This document shows positions 12,468-21,306 of a stretch of DNA of 64,000 nucleotides, piece by piece. Origin of the DNA: JABWBH01 sp964526695 (GTDB lineage: Bacteria; Planctomycetota; Phycisphaerae; UBA1845). Position 1 is the stretch's first letter, and each line of letters starts with the position of its first letter. Position numbers and translations under genes: made by a program. The stretch covers positions 20,364-84,363 of the forward strand of contig CAZGJA010000144.1 of the NCBI GenBank assembly GCA_964526695.1, given 5' to 3'. The notes beneath the pieces are model-generated. The model had not been told where the DNA came from. It was given only the letters and a program-made list of their open reading frames with translations, and did no database searches.

Positions 12468-14660
12468 CTACTCCACGGCCGGGGGAACGACGCGCAGGCG
12501 GATGACCACGGTCGGCAATCCGTCAGGATCATGTGCGAAGCCGAACATCGCCTGACCGCGTGCGCGCGGCGCAACGCCCCGCCCCGCGCTGACCGCTGCT
12601 CCTGACCGTATCTCCGCTCCAGCGGCCGCGCGGTCGAGCATCGACGCGGGAGGATTCACATCCAGCTCCTTCAGCACGTCATCCCCCGCCAGTCTCCCAG
12701 CTTGATCACCCGCCAGTCTCTCAGCTTCATCACCCGCGGGTCTCTGGGCCTCGACCGCGGCGGAAGCCGGCCTGTTCGCAGGCTCGTCCTTCCGGCCGCG
12801 CGCGGCCAGCGCGCGGCGGCGGCGCTCCACGAGCGACGAGTCGCGCGATTCGGCTTGCGCGTCCTTCGCGTCGTCATCAAGGTAGCCCAGTGCGCGAAGC
12901 GCGGCCTGCTCGCGCGCCGCGGATTGTGTCGCCGGTTCAGCGGCGGCGACTTCCTTGCCCGCGGCCGTGGGGACCGGCTCGGAGACGGACTTGTCCGCAA
13001 CCTCAGCTCCCGCTGATTTGGTCGCCGGTGGCGTGGCGGCGGCGTCAACAGGAGACTCATTCTCAGCGGGCGCGGCGGGCTTGGCGGCTTTCGCCTTTTT
13101 CTCGCTCGAATCAGGCCGCCGCGCAGCGGGTCTTGCAGAGTCGACGCCAGCGCCACCAGCCGGCGTTGGCTTGTCGGCTTGCTCGGCTTCGAACGCGCCC
13201 TCGCCGCGATCCACGGGCGCGGCGCCGCCGGGCTGCGGTGGAGCCTTTCGCTCGCCGAGCGCGACCCGCATTTGGCTTGCTGCTTCATCAGCCTTGCCGT
13301 CAGGAGCCTTGCCTTCGGGTGCATTCCGTGTCGCTTCGGCGACCCGGACGGAACGCCCCTCCTCCTCCGAGGACGCCCCGGGAGGCAGACCCATACTCAC
13401 GCCGGTGGCGGCGAGTTCTTCCTCCGCGAGCGGTTCGACGGCGTGCGACGGGGCCGTGTCACCGCCCGGCACAAGGAGGACGCCGACCAGGTCGCGCACG
13501 GCGGCCTCAGCGCTGACCTGCCGCGCATCGAGCATCGGCGGAGGCGACTCCTGCTCGGCTCGGTCTTCGGCGCGCAGCCGCTCCCGCGTTCCATCATCGC
13601 GCGCCGCGAAGTACCCCATCGACGTTGCGTCAGCGTCGCCCGCCAGAAGCGTCTGCGCCGAAGTCCACCCCGTGCCGACCACCAACCCGCTGCGCATCTG
13701 CGTCCGCGCGTCCACGGCCTGCTTCTCGACCGCCTCGATCACGCCGGTCCATCGCTCCGCGGGAAGCCGCACGATGAGCTGCTGCTCCTCCACGAGGGAG
13801 TAGTTGACGCCCAGCTTGCCCTCGGCGAAGGCCGCGCCCGCCGGCACGTCCTCCGTCAGCGCGAGATTCACGGCGCCGGCCTCCTTCAACGCGTTCACCA
13901 GCGTCCGCAGCACGTCGGCCCGCTGCTCGTCGCTGGTGCATTCAATCGTCAGTTCGGTGGACTCGGTGTCAAAGTGGTGCTTCCGCAGGGTCTCCACGCC
14001 CACGCCCGCCTCGATCTTCTGCGACAGACTTGCGGACGCGAGAAGCCGCTCGGTCAGCGGCGAGGAAGCCGGCCCCCGTTTCGCATCGGAGCCTTCGCCT
14101 CCGGGCTGGGCGACGCCCGACCACCTTGGGTCGGCGGTCTTTCGAGCCAACGCCGCGGCGGCGTCGAGGGCTTTCTCCTCCGTCAGCGCGGCGCCCTCGC
14201 TCCGGTCCGAAAGTTGCTCGTCCATGCGCTGCAGCCTCGGCGCAGCTCTCTCGCTGGGTGCCGAAACGAATTGATCGGCGGGCGCTGTCGGCGTGCCCCA
14301 GCGATCCAGTTGCCACCACAGCAGCGACGCGAACGCCAGCACCGCGGCCGCCGCAAACACGGACCAGGACGCCGTGCGCGACAGGCGGGAACGCGGCCCC
14401 GTCGGGCGCGGCTCGCCCAGCAAGGCCTCTCGTTCGAGTTGGGCGGAGATGCTCGATGCCAGATCTTGCGGCGCGAAGCGACGCGGAAGCGCAAGGAGGC
14501 CCTGCCGAACGGCCTTGAGGTTCTCCAGCAGCGCGCGGGCTTCCGCGCTATCGCGCAGCAGCCGCTCCACGGCCTGCCGCTCCAACGGCGCAAGTTCGCC
14601 GTCGAGGTAGGCCGAAAGCAGCTCGCCCTGAGAGTCTGAAGTTGGAACCGGCATGGTCAC
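12468..14660 (-). CDS. Membrane anti-sigma factor with large low-complexity extracytoplasmic domain
   Basis: 730 aa. The N-terminus (ELLSAYLDGELAPLERQAVERLL) is an anti-sigma fold of the ZAS type but without the His-Cys-Cys zinc ligands. One membrane helix follows (WSVFAAAAVLAFASLLWWQL, about 98-117). The outside part has an ordered segment near 210-330 (FDTESTELTIECTSDEQRADVLRTL, VNYSLVEEQQLIVRLPAERW) resembling anti-sigma C-terminal domains, then about 350 residues rich in Ala, Pro, Glu and Lys. A 24-bp unit is repeated about three times at 12686-12745 and encodes RLAGD repeats. Its start lies 36 bp after the sigma gene, an operon. It should hold the sigma factor at the membrane until a signal arrives. 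Confidence 0.82.
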   Translation of the reverse strand: MTMPVPTSDSQGELLSAYLDGELAPLERQAVERLLRDSAEARALLENLKAVRQGLLALPRRFAPQDLASSISAQLEREALLGEPRPTGPRSRLSRTASWSVFAAAAVLAFASLLWWQLDRWGTPTAPADQFVSAPSERAAPRLQRMDEQLSDRSEGAALTEEKALDAAAALARKTADPRWSGVAQPGGEGSDAKRGPASSPLTERLLASASLSQKIEAGVGVETLRKHHFDTESTELTIECTSDEQRADVLRTLVNALKEAGAVNLALTEDVPAGAAFAEGKLGVNYSLVEEQQLIVRLPAERWTGVIEAVEKQAVDARTQMRSGLVVGTGWTSAQTLLAGDADATSMGYFAARDDGTRERLRAEDRAEQESPPPMLDARQVSAEAAVRDLVGVLLVPGGDTAPSHAVEPLAEEELAATGVSMGLPPGASSEEEGRSVRVAEATRNAPEGKAPDGKADEAASQMRVALGERKAPPQPGGAAPVDRGEGAFEAEQADKPTPAGGAGVDSARPAARRPDSSEKKAKAAKPAAPAENESPVDAAATPPATKSAGAEVADKSVSEPVPTAAGKEVAAAEPATQSAAREQAALRALGYLDDDAKDAQAESRDSSLVERRRRALAARGRKDEPANRPASAAVEAQRPAGDEAERLAGDQAGRLAGDDVLKELDVNPPASMLDRAAAGAEIRSGAAVSAGRGVAPRARGQAMFGFAHDPDGLPTVVIRLRVVPPAVE

Positions 14661-14696
14661 GAGTCATTCAATCCGCAAGCGAATCCGATGATCCCC

Positions 14697-15422
14697 TCAG
14701 GCTTTTCTGGTCGTCTCCGCCGGCTGCACAAGCGCGGCAAGCTCCTGCCGCGCCCGGTGCAACCTCGATCGCACCGTGCCCACGGGCACGCCAAGAATGT
14801 CCGCGATCTGCGTGTAATCCAGACCTTCAATATCGCGCAACACGACCACGGCGCGATGGTCCTCGTCCAGCATCCGCAGCCCCGTCGCCAGCCGCTGCCG
14901 CAGCTCGCCCTGCGCGGCAGCCTCGTCGGGCGCCGCTTCACCGCGGTCCTCGATCGACGCGCCCAACGCAGCGTGATCCTCGCCGTCGCCGACCCGCCGA
15001 CCGTCCAGCGGCATCGCGGCGCGGTACTTCATCTTGCGCCGGTGCGAGATCGCCAGGTTCACCGCGATCCGGAACAGCCACGTGTAGAATCGGCTGTCCA
15101 GGCGGAAGTCGCCCAGCCGCCGGAACGCGTTCAGGAAGGCCTCCTGCGTCAAGTCGCGCGCGTCCTCGATGTTGCCGCAGATGCGCCAGCATGTGTTGTG
15201 CACGCGGTCCTGATAGCGCGTCACCAGAAGCCCGAAGCTCGACGCCTCGCCCGCTTGAACCCTGCGGATCAGGTCGATATCGGACGGTCCGGCATCCGCT
15301 CCCTCTGGCAGCCCGGCCTGCCTTGCAGCGGCCAGCCCCGGCTGGATTCCGTCGGATGGCCCAGCGGCCTTGCCGTCATCGCGGCGTGGATCGACCTCCC
15401 TGGATGTTCGACGCATGGGCAC
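14697..15422 (-). CDS. ECF (RpoE-type) RNA polymerase sigma factor
   Basis: 241 aa from GTG 15422 (ATG two codons later is equally possible). Region 2 is DLIRRVQAGEASSFGLLVTRY through DLTQEAFLNAFRRLGDFR and FYTWLFRIAVNLAISHRRK; region 4 is LDEDHRAVVVLRDIEGLDY and IADILGVPVGTVRSRLHRAR. Region 3 is missing, as expected for the ECF group. The first 45 or so residues are a disordered extension. The anti-sigma gene follows directly, so the pair is a signal-responsive regulator. The target promoters cannot be told from this window. Confidence 0.95.
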   Translation of the reverse strand: MPMRRTSREVDPRRDDGKAAGPSDGIQPGLAAARQAGLPEGADAGPSDIDLIRRVQAGEASSFGLLVTRYQDRVHNTCWRICGNIEDARDLTQEAFLNAFRRLGDFRLDSRFYTWLFRIAVNLAISHRRKMKYRAAMPLDGRRVGDGEDHAALGASIEDRGEAAPDEAAAQGELRQRLATGLRMLDEDHRAVVVLRDIEGLDYTQIADILGVPVGTVRSRLHRARQELAALVQPAETTRKA

Positions 15423-15663
15423 GCTGGTGGTTCCCCGCCGGTCGGAAGCGGCCTACGCCTCCGCCCGCATCATGTGTAAACGCCACTTGCCCGTCAAAGG
15501 TTGCTGGAATAATCTCGAAAGAACGCCGATGGAGCGAAGGGTTCTCGGGCTGGGAACCCGGCGTATCGGCGGACGGCATGAGCCGGCGAGCCGCCGCCAT
15601 GCCGCCTAGGACGCCAAGCTACGCACATTCGTCTTACCCTGTTGAAAGAAAGCGATTCACGCC

Positions 15664-17109
15664 ATGACGCTGACGGCTGTTCAAGATTATAAGGTCGCGG
15701 ACCTCTCCCTCGCCGACTTCGGACGCAAGGAGATCGAGCTGGCCGAGCACGAGATGCCCGGGCTGATGCAGGTGCGTAAGGAGTACGCCGCGAAGAAACC
15801 CCTCCGCGGCGCGAAAATCACCGGCTCGCTGCACATGACCATCCAGACGGCCGTGCTGATCGAGACGCTCCAGAAGCTCGGCGCCGAGGTCCGCTGGTGC
15901 AGTTGCAACATCTTCAGCACGCAGGACCACGCCGCCGCCGCCATCGCCAAGGCCGGCACGCCCGTCTTCGCGTGGAAGGGCGAGTCGCTGGAGGAGTATT
16001 GGTGGTGCACGCTGAAGGCGCTGGAGTTCGACGGCGACGGACCGAACATGATCGTCGATGACGGCGGCGACGCCACGCTCCTGATCCACTTGGGATTCGA
16101 GGCCGAGAACGCCTTCGCCAAGAACGGAGCGCTGCCTGACCCCGACTCCGCCGACAACGAGGAGATGGCCATCATCCTCGGCATCATCCGCGACGAGCTG
16201 CAGAGCGATCCGCAGAAATGGCATCGCATGGCCGCGCAGATTCGCGGCGTCTCCGAGGAAACCACGACCGGGGTGCATCGTCTGTACGATCGCGCCAAGG
16301 CCGGGACGCTGCTCTTCCCCGCGATCAACGTCAACGACAGCGTGACCAAGAGCAAGTTCGACAACCTGTACGGCTGCCGACATTCGCTCGTGGACGGGAT
16401 CATGCGGGCGACCGACGTGATGCTGGCGGGCAAGACGGCCGTGGTGTGCGGCTTCGGCGACGTGGGCAAGGGCAGCGCCAAGTCGCTGCGGGCGCAGGGG
16501 GCGAAGGTCGTCGTGACCGAGATCGACCCGATCTGCGCGCTTCAGGCGGCGATGGAAGGGTACACGGTTCTGACGCTCGAAGACGTGTTGGAAACCGCCG
16601 ACGTCTTCGTCACCGCCACGGGCAACTACGGCATCATCACCGCGCAGCACATGTCGCGCATGAAGCACCAGGCCATCGTCTGCAACATCGGGCACTTCGA
16701 CAACGAGATCGACATGGCGGGCCTGAAGGCCTGGCCGGGCGTGAAGCGGACCAACATCAAGCCGCAGGTGGACAAGTGGACGTTTCCGGACGGGCATTGC
16801 ATCCTCGTCCTCGCCGAAGGCCGCCTCGTCAACCTCGGTTGCGCGACAGGCCATCCCAGTTTTGTGATGAGCAGCAGCTTCACCAATCAGGTGCTGGCGC
16901 AGATCGAGCTGTTCACCGAGTCCGGTCAGGGCGGCAAGGGCAAATACAAGAAGCAAGTGTACGTCCTGCCCAAACATTTGGATGAGCACGTCGCCCGCCT
17001 GCACCTTGAGCACTTGGGCGTGAGATTGACCAAGCTCTCGCCCGAGCAGGCGAAGTACCTCGGCATCCCGGCAGAGGGGCCGTACAAGCCGGATCAGTAC
17101 AGGTACTGA
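15664..17109 (+). CDS. ahcY: S-adenosylhomocysteine hydrolase
   Basis: 481 aa, NAD-dependent enzyme that splits S-adenosylhomocysteine to homocysteine and adenosine and so keeps methylation going. Recognised from GSLHMTIQTAVLIETL, CNIFSTQDHAAAA, the NAD-binding loop CGFGDVGKGSAKSL, GHFDNEID, NLGCATGHPSFVMS and the C-terminal KPDQYRY, where the catalytic Lys-Tyr pair occurs. Length is normal. A hairpin GGGTTC-loop-GAACCC lies at about 15540-15561 in the leader; a known SAH riboswitch could not be matched to it. No partner gene of the methyl cycle is adjacent. Confidence 0.97.
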   Translation: MTLTAVQDYKVADLSLADFGRKEIELAEHEMPGLMQVRKEYAAKKPLRGAKITGSLHMTIQTAVLIETLQKLGAEVRWCSCNIFSTQDHAAAAIAKAGTPVFAWKGESLEEYWWCTLKALEFDGDGPNMIVDDGGDATLLIHLGFEAENAFAKNGALPDPDSADNEEMAIILGIIRDELQSDPQKWHRMAAQIRGVSEETTTGVHRLYDRAKAGTLLFPAINVNDSVTKSKFDNLYGCRHSLVDGIMRATDVMLAGKTAVVCGFGDVGKGSAKSLRAQGAKVVVTEIDPICALQAAMEGYTVLTLEDVLETADVFVTATGNYGIITAQHMSRMKHQAIVCNIGHFDNEIDMAGLKAWPGVKRTNIKPQVDKWTFPDGHCILVLAEGRLVNLGCATGHPSFVMSSSFTNQVLAQIELFTESGQGGKGKYKKQVYVLPKHLDEHVARLHLEHLGVRLTKLSPEQAKYLGIPAEGPYKPDQYRY

Positions 17110-17157
17110 CGGAGCCGCGCCTGTCAGAGAGCGGAGCGGAGGACGGCGCTGCCGTTG

Positions 17158-17832
17158 CTATTGAATGATGCTGCTTCGCGCGATATGTCGTCTGCCAAAC
17201 CTACTCTCCATTGCACGAAAAGCGGCGACCGCGTCATAAGGTGGACCTGTGAAGAAGGAGTAGTTTCCCTCGAGCAAGCGCCGACGACCTTGATCGTCCT
17301 GTCGCCAAGGCCAACGTGGATTCGTAATGTGGATACCGCCTGTGACCGTGGTGACTTGAGCCGTCGGGTCTCGCTTGTAAAGCCACGGCTCGAATGGATA
17401 AATCCCAACGAAGACGGTGTCCGTAGGTAAATCAAAAAGAAACTGGTTAACGAGAAACGGGCGATCATCATCCCAGCCGCCAGAAGCCTGATAGGCTTGC
17501 ATGCCCAATACGATCGCCTCAGACTCTAATTCGTCGATGCTCCGACAAACACTTTCGATGAGCCGAGCATTGATCTCGCCTTGAGCATTTCCTGGCTCGT
17601 GTACAATCCAACTTGGCATCGCCGCCAATAAGCTGGCCACGTCTCGCGCTGCGTCACGCAGCACGGGCGTTCCCGGCGCCTGCTCAATGTACATCTGGCA
17701 GCGATTACTCAATGCCTGTTGCGATTGGTAGTAATCCAGTTCAGCGCAATTCTGTTGTCGCAGTTGACAGGCGACGTTAAGGACCAGGCCGAGTGTCAGG
17801 CAGACCCAGGTCGACGACGATACGATTCGCAT
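17158..17832 (-). CDS. Putative lipoprotein of unknown function
   Basis: 224 aa starting at ATG 17832, preceded by GGAGAGGTGTTTC, a clear ribosome site. The first residues MRIVSSSTWVCLTLGLVLNVAC form a signal peptide ending in a lipobox-like LNVAC, so the mature protein is probably membrane-anchored. The body contains helical and aromatic segments (IVLGMQAYQASGGWDDDRPF, IYPFEPWLYKRDP) without a recognised domain. Its base composition is lower in GC than its neighbours, a possible sign of separate ancestry. It stands between ahcY and a transposase. Confidence 0.65.
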   Translation of the reverse strand: MRIVSSSTWVCLTLGLVLNVACQLRQQNCAELDYYQSQQALSNRCQMYIEQAPGTPVLRDAARDVASLLAAMPSWIVHEPGNAQGEINARLIESVCRSIDELESEAIVLGMQAYQASGGWDDDRPFLVNQFLFDLPTDTVFVGIYPFEPWLYKRDPTAQVTTVTGGIHITNPRWPWRQDDQGRRRLLEGNYSFFTGPPYDAVAAFRAMESRFGRRHIARSSIIQ

Positions 17833-17959
17833 GAAACACCTCTCCGTCGCTGAGATCTTCCTGCACGGGACAATGCGGGTCAACTTGTGCGCACGAAGGT
17901 GCCCGACCCCAACGGGGTCGCGGCCTCCGGCGGGAACAGGATCGAGCTGCCGGACAGCC

Positions 17960-18415
17960 TCAATCCCACACGTATCGCTCGTCGAACTCGATCTCGTGCC
18001 GCCGGAACATCAGCCGCAGCTCATCCCGAAACGTGAAACGCCGATGATGCTCTTCCTTTCGCTCGATGTGCTTAACGACCTGGGCGACATTGGACTTGCT
18101 GACGGAGAACGCCGCATACCCGCCTTGCCATTGAAACGCCGCGAAATCCCGGCCCTGCTCCTTCAGCCAGAGGTTGGAAACCCGCTTCAGCTCCTTGACC
18201 CAGTCGGCTTGCGTGATGCTTCGGCCGAGCATCGCGAGGATGTGAACGTGATCGGCCACGCCGCCAACCCGCACCGGCGGACAGTCGTGGGTCGCGCTGA
18301 CCCCGTCGAGGTAGGCATGCAACCGGGCGCGCAACTCGCCATCCTGAATAAACGGGCGTCGCTCCTTGGTCGAGACCACGAGGTGAACATGAAGTGCGGA
18401 CAGGGATTGCGGCAT
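17960..18415 (-). CDS. IS200/REP-associated tyrosine transposase (Y1 family)
   Basis: 151 aa single-stranded-DNA transposase. The HUH motif HVHIL (DHVHILAML) coordinates the metal and the attacking Tyr lies in QWQGGYAAFSVSKS. Length and the AAFSVS segment fit the REP-associated (RAYT) and IS200 TnpA group. RAYT enzymes mobilise short hairpins. Upstream (18505-18552) is an exact 24-bp direct duplication, and this genome segment is rich in hairpin repeats, so the enzyme may act on one of those families. No second orf (TnpB) is present. Confidence 0.88.
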   Translation of the reverse strand: MPQSLSALHVHLVVSTKERRPFIQDGELRARLHAYLDGVSATHDCPPVRVGGVADHVHILAMLGRSITQADWVKELKRVSNLWLKEQGRDFAAFQWQGGYAAFSVSKSNVAQVVKHIERKEEHHRRFTFRDELRLMFRRHEIEFDERYVWD

Positions 18416-18504
18416 GGCGCTGACTCTGCAATCGGATTACCAATTCGAGCACCACCGAGAGATTGTCAGGGATACAGATCACCGCGGCAACCCGGAGCTT
18501 CGCC

Positions 18505-18552
18505 GCAATCCATTCCGGGTTGATCCGCGCAATCCATTCCGGGTTGATCCGC
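18505..18552. repeat. 24-bp tandem duplication upstream of IS200-type transposase
   Basis: Two exact adjacent copies of a 24-bp unit containing CAATCCATTCCGGGTTGATC. It lies in the 345-bp non-coding stretch (18416-18760) between the transposase start and the sulfatase start. Nothing else was recognised in that stretch except a -10-like hexamer at 18748-18753. Confidence 0.75.
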
Positions 18553-18747
18553 AGCCGCGCGTCGATCGGGATTGAAACGCAGGCGCCCATCGATTCTCGG
18601 TCTGCCTGAGGCTTCGCAGTGATGGAGCGGTCAGCGAGCCGTCGCTTCGAGGCGCCGCTTCCCTCCGCTGAACCGGGCCTGCGACGCCGACGCGGCGCCG
18701 CGCGTCCGTCTGTTCCAACCGAGACACTCCCGATCCGCGTCTTCTGC

Positions 18748-18753
18748 TATCAT
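18748..18753 (+). promoter_or_regulatory. -10-like hexamer before sulfatase-like gene
   Basis: TATCAT, followed by 7 nt and ATG 18761. No Shine-Dalgarno lies between. The spacing would place transcription start at or next to the start codon. No clear -35 is seen. Confidence 0.4.
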
Positions 18754-18760
18754 GCCGCGG

Positions 18761-20284
18761 ATGCAAGCAGGCATGACCGACAATGAAACCGCCCCCCAGC
18801 ACTCGATCCGCCGGCGCGTGGCGTTCGTCGCGTTTCTGCTGGCCGTGCCGACGATCGGGGCGGTCCTCTTCTTCCCCGACGTGTCGCGGCTCGATCAGCG
18901 CGACAAGCCCCGCCCTGACATCCTGCTGGTCACGTTCGACACGTTGCGCGCGGACCATTGCTCCTTATACGGATACGCGCGGGCGACGACGCCGAATCTG
19001 GCGCAATGCGCGGCGGACGGCGTGAGATTCGATCTGGCGTATTCCCCCATGGCGACCACGGCGCCGGCCCATGCTTCGATGATGACCGGGCTGTATCCGC
19101 TGGGGCACGGCGTACTGCGCAACGGGTTCGTGCTGCCGGAGGGCGCGACGACGCTGGCGGAGGCGCTGAAGAAGGAGGGCTACACGACGGCCGCGTTCGT
19201 CAGCTCGTTCGTGCTGTATCACAAGTTCGGGCTGGCGCAAGGCTTCGATCTTTACGACGACGACTTTTCCAGAGCGGAGGGGACGCAGCCGGAGGCGGAG
19301 TCGTGGGAGGGCGTCGAGGTGCCGGGGCGCAAGGTGGACCGCCGGGCGGACGCAGTGACGGACCGGGCGATCGCGTGGCTCAACGAGGTTCGCCCGGCGC
19401 GGCGCGTGCCGATCTTCGTCTGGGTTCACTACATGGATCCCCACGAGCCGTATTCGCCGCCGGCGTCGTTCGGCGATCCATTCGGCATCGCCACCGCGAC
19501 CAGGGGCAGCCTCGACGAGGCCGTCGCGCGCTATGACACCGAAGTTGCCTTCATGGACCGCGAGTTCGGGCGGCTGCTGAGAGCGTTCGACGGGAAGACG
19601 CTGCGCGAGGGATCGTGGGTCGTGGCGACGGCGGACCACGGCGAGTCGTTCATGGAGCACGGGTGGCGCGGGCACGGCACGCAGGTGTATGAGGAATCGG
19701 TGCGCGTGCCGCTGGTGATGCGCTGGACGGGGCGGCTGCCGCGCGGAGTGAAAATCGAAAGCCCCGTCGGGCTGCACGACCTGGCGCCGACGGTGGCCGC
19801 CGCGCTGAACCTGCCGCGGTTCGACGGGCCACACGTGGGGATCGACCTTTCGCCATTGTGGGCGACGCCGCCGCTGGTGGCGCCCGATCGACCGCTCTTT
19901 TTTCAGCGGCGCTCGTATGAGAAGGACGGCCGGGTGGAGGCGATCCCGCTGCGCGAGATGGACGGAGCCGTGTTTGGAAGCGGTGTCGAGGTGCGGGGTC
20001 AGAAGTTCGCCGTTCGCGTCGGGGCGTGGAAGTTTTTCGAGGCGAGCGAGGAGCCGGTGGCGCGCGAGCTGTACGATCTCCCGGCGGACGCGGGCGAATC
20101 GAAGAATGTCGCCGCCGAGCGGATCGACATCGCGGGCAAGCTGTCGCGGATGATCGCGGAGTTCAGAAAGGACCATCGCCTGGCCCGCGGCGTGACGGCT
20201 TCGCAAACCGTCTCGCCGCAAGACCAGGCGATGCTCAAAGGGTTGGGTTACACCGAACCCGAGCCCGCGGAGGATGTGCCCTGA
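18761..20284 (+). CDS. Sulfatase-family hydrolase, membrane-anchored, non-canonical nucleophile
   Basis: About 507 aa; ATG 18761 is chosen from the upstream TATCAT, but 18752 and 18773 are possible. An N-terminal helix (VAFVAFLLAVPTIGAVLFF) anchors or exports it. The alkaline-phosphatase-fold sulfatase core shows PDILLVTFDTLRADHCSLYGY, TTAPAHASMMTGLYP, FVWVHYMDPHEPY, TADHGESFMEHGWRGHG and PLVMRWTGRLP. In true sulfatases the active-site block is C/S-x-P-x-R; here it is T-A-P-A-H, so no formylglycine can form. This variant is common in environmental sulfatase-like proteins, and the reaction may be another phospho- or sulfo-ester hydrolysis. A convergent lipoprotein gene follows. Confidence 0.85.
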   Translation: MQAGMTDNETAPQHSIRRRVAFVAFLLAVPTIGAVLFFPDVSRLDQRDKPRPDILLVTFDTLRADHCSLYGYARATTPNLAQCAADGVRFDLAYSPMATTAPAHASMMTGLYPLGHGVLRNGFVLPEGATTLAEALKKEGYTTAAFVSSFVLYHKFGLAQGFDLYDDDFSRAEGTQPEAESWEGVEVPGRKVDRRADAVTDRAIAWLNEVRPARRVPIFVWVHYMDPHEPYSPPASFGDPFGIATATRGSLDEAVARYDTEVAFMDREFGRLLRAFDGKTLREGSWVVATADHGESFMEHGWRGHGTQVYEESVRVPLVMRWTGRLPRGVKIESPVGLHDLAPTVAAALNLPRFDGPHVGIDLSPLWATPPLVAPDRPLFFQRRSYEKDGRVEAIPLREMDGAVFGSGVEVRGQKFAVRVGAWKFFEASEEPVARELYDLPADAGESKNVAAERIDIAGKLSRMIAEFRKDHRLARGVTASQTVSPQDQAMLKGLGYTEPEPAEDVP

Positions 20285-20319
20285 AGGTGACTCGCCCGTC
20301 GACCGCGGGGAAACGAATC

Positions 20320-21156
20320 CTATTTTCCCTGTTTCGTCAGGTCTTCGTCGCAGTCGTTCCCACCGCTGTCCGTGCAGGCGCTTCGCACGGCTGTCTTCTT
20401 CTTGTTCTCTTCAATCTTATACCACGTCTGCAACGTGCATACATGGACCGCCCGACCGGCGCAGTAGCAGTACGATCCGCCATCCGTGCAGATTCTGTCC
20501 GCGAACTCAAGCTCACGCGGCGTCTCCCCTGCCGTGGAGCCGGGTATTGCATCAGCAATCGCCGTCACGTCGACAGGCTCGCGCCCTCCGTTGACCTTCT
20601 GCACGAGCATATGCACGAAGTCCCCGGGCGCAACGTCGGGCAGCTCCTCGATGACGGCGTCCAGCTCTCGACCGTTAGCCACGGGAATGCCGCGATACTC
20701 GAGAATGACGTCGCCGGCCTCAATGACTTCCTCGTTGGTATGAGAATACAGAAACAGAATCTTGGCCGGATCGAGCGAGTCCGCGCCGTCGTAGGCCATT
20801 CCGATGCCGACGATGCTGGCCTCCGGACCGTCGCAAGCCCCGCCCACGCCGCGTCCGTCGCAGGCCTCCGCAACATAGCGCCCGCCCGCAACGTCCACGT
20901 CGAAACTCGCCCTCCATCTGCCGCGGCTGTTGGCTGTCGCCCTGCGTGTCGCCACCACATGCCCGCTGGCGTCCCTCAGGATGACCTCGAATTCGTCGCC
21001 CGGAGTCGGGTCGGTGCCCTTGACGGCGTTCTTCTCGCACAATCCATCGCCGTCCCGGTCCTTGAAAATCGATCTCTTGACCACAACGTCGCACGCCGAG
21101 GCCACGCCCGCCGCGCCGGCCAGTGCAATCACCACAAACACACATGTCAGCCTCAT
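20320..21156 (-). CDS. Secreted/lipoprotein with PDZ-like domain
   Basis: 278 aa. Signal peptide MRLTCVFVVIALAGAAGVASAC ends in a possible lipobox (ASAC). Residues about 145-195 look like a PDZ domain (EAGDVILEYRGIPVANGREL, GDFVHMLVQKVNGGREPV), lacking a protease domain. The first half has a Cys-containing, acidic region (DRDGDGLCEKN, resembling a calcium-binding DxDxDG loop) and a beta-sandwich-like stretch; the tail is Cys-rich (CTDGGSYCYCAG). Function unknown; a peptide-binding surface protein is the best guess. Confidence 0.7.
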   Translation of the reverse strand: MRLTCVFVVIALAGAAGVASACDVVVKRSIFKDRDGDGLCEKNAVKGTDPTPGDEFEVILRDASGHVVATRRATANSRGRWRASFDVDVAGGRYVAEACDGRGVGGACDGPEASIVGIGMAYDGADSLDPAKILFLYSHTNEEVIEAGDVILEYRGIPVANGRELDAVIEELPDVAPGDFVHMLVQKVNGGREPVDVTAIADAIPGSTAGETPRELEFADRICTDGGSYCYCAGRAVHVCTLQTWYKIEENKKKTAVRSACTDSGGNDCDEDLTKQGK

Positions 21157-21306
21157 GATCCTGTCACTCCTGCTGTCTATGCCTGCTGTCGCGCCTCTTC
21201 CTCAGAATCCGGCCGGCCGCCATTCGACCGCTCCGATCGAGTGATTACGCGCCACTCGTATAGGTATTCGTTGCTTACGCCGGTGTTCTTACACATTTGT
21301 TGCCTC

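Noticed and set aside
13179..14639. 486-codon + strand open frame
   Set aside because: Antisense to the anti-sigma gene; composition is Arg/His-rich, as in GC-rich shadows.
15430..15663. SAH riboswitch upstream of ahcY
   Set aside because: A hairpin GGGTTC..GAACCC exists, but the conserved SAH-riboswitch core could not be aligned by eye; a covariance-model search would decide.
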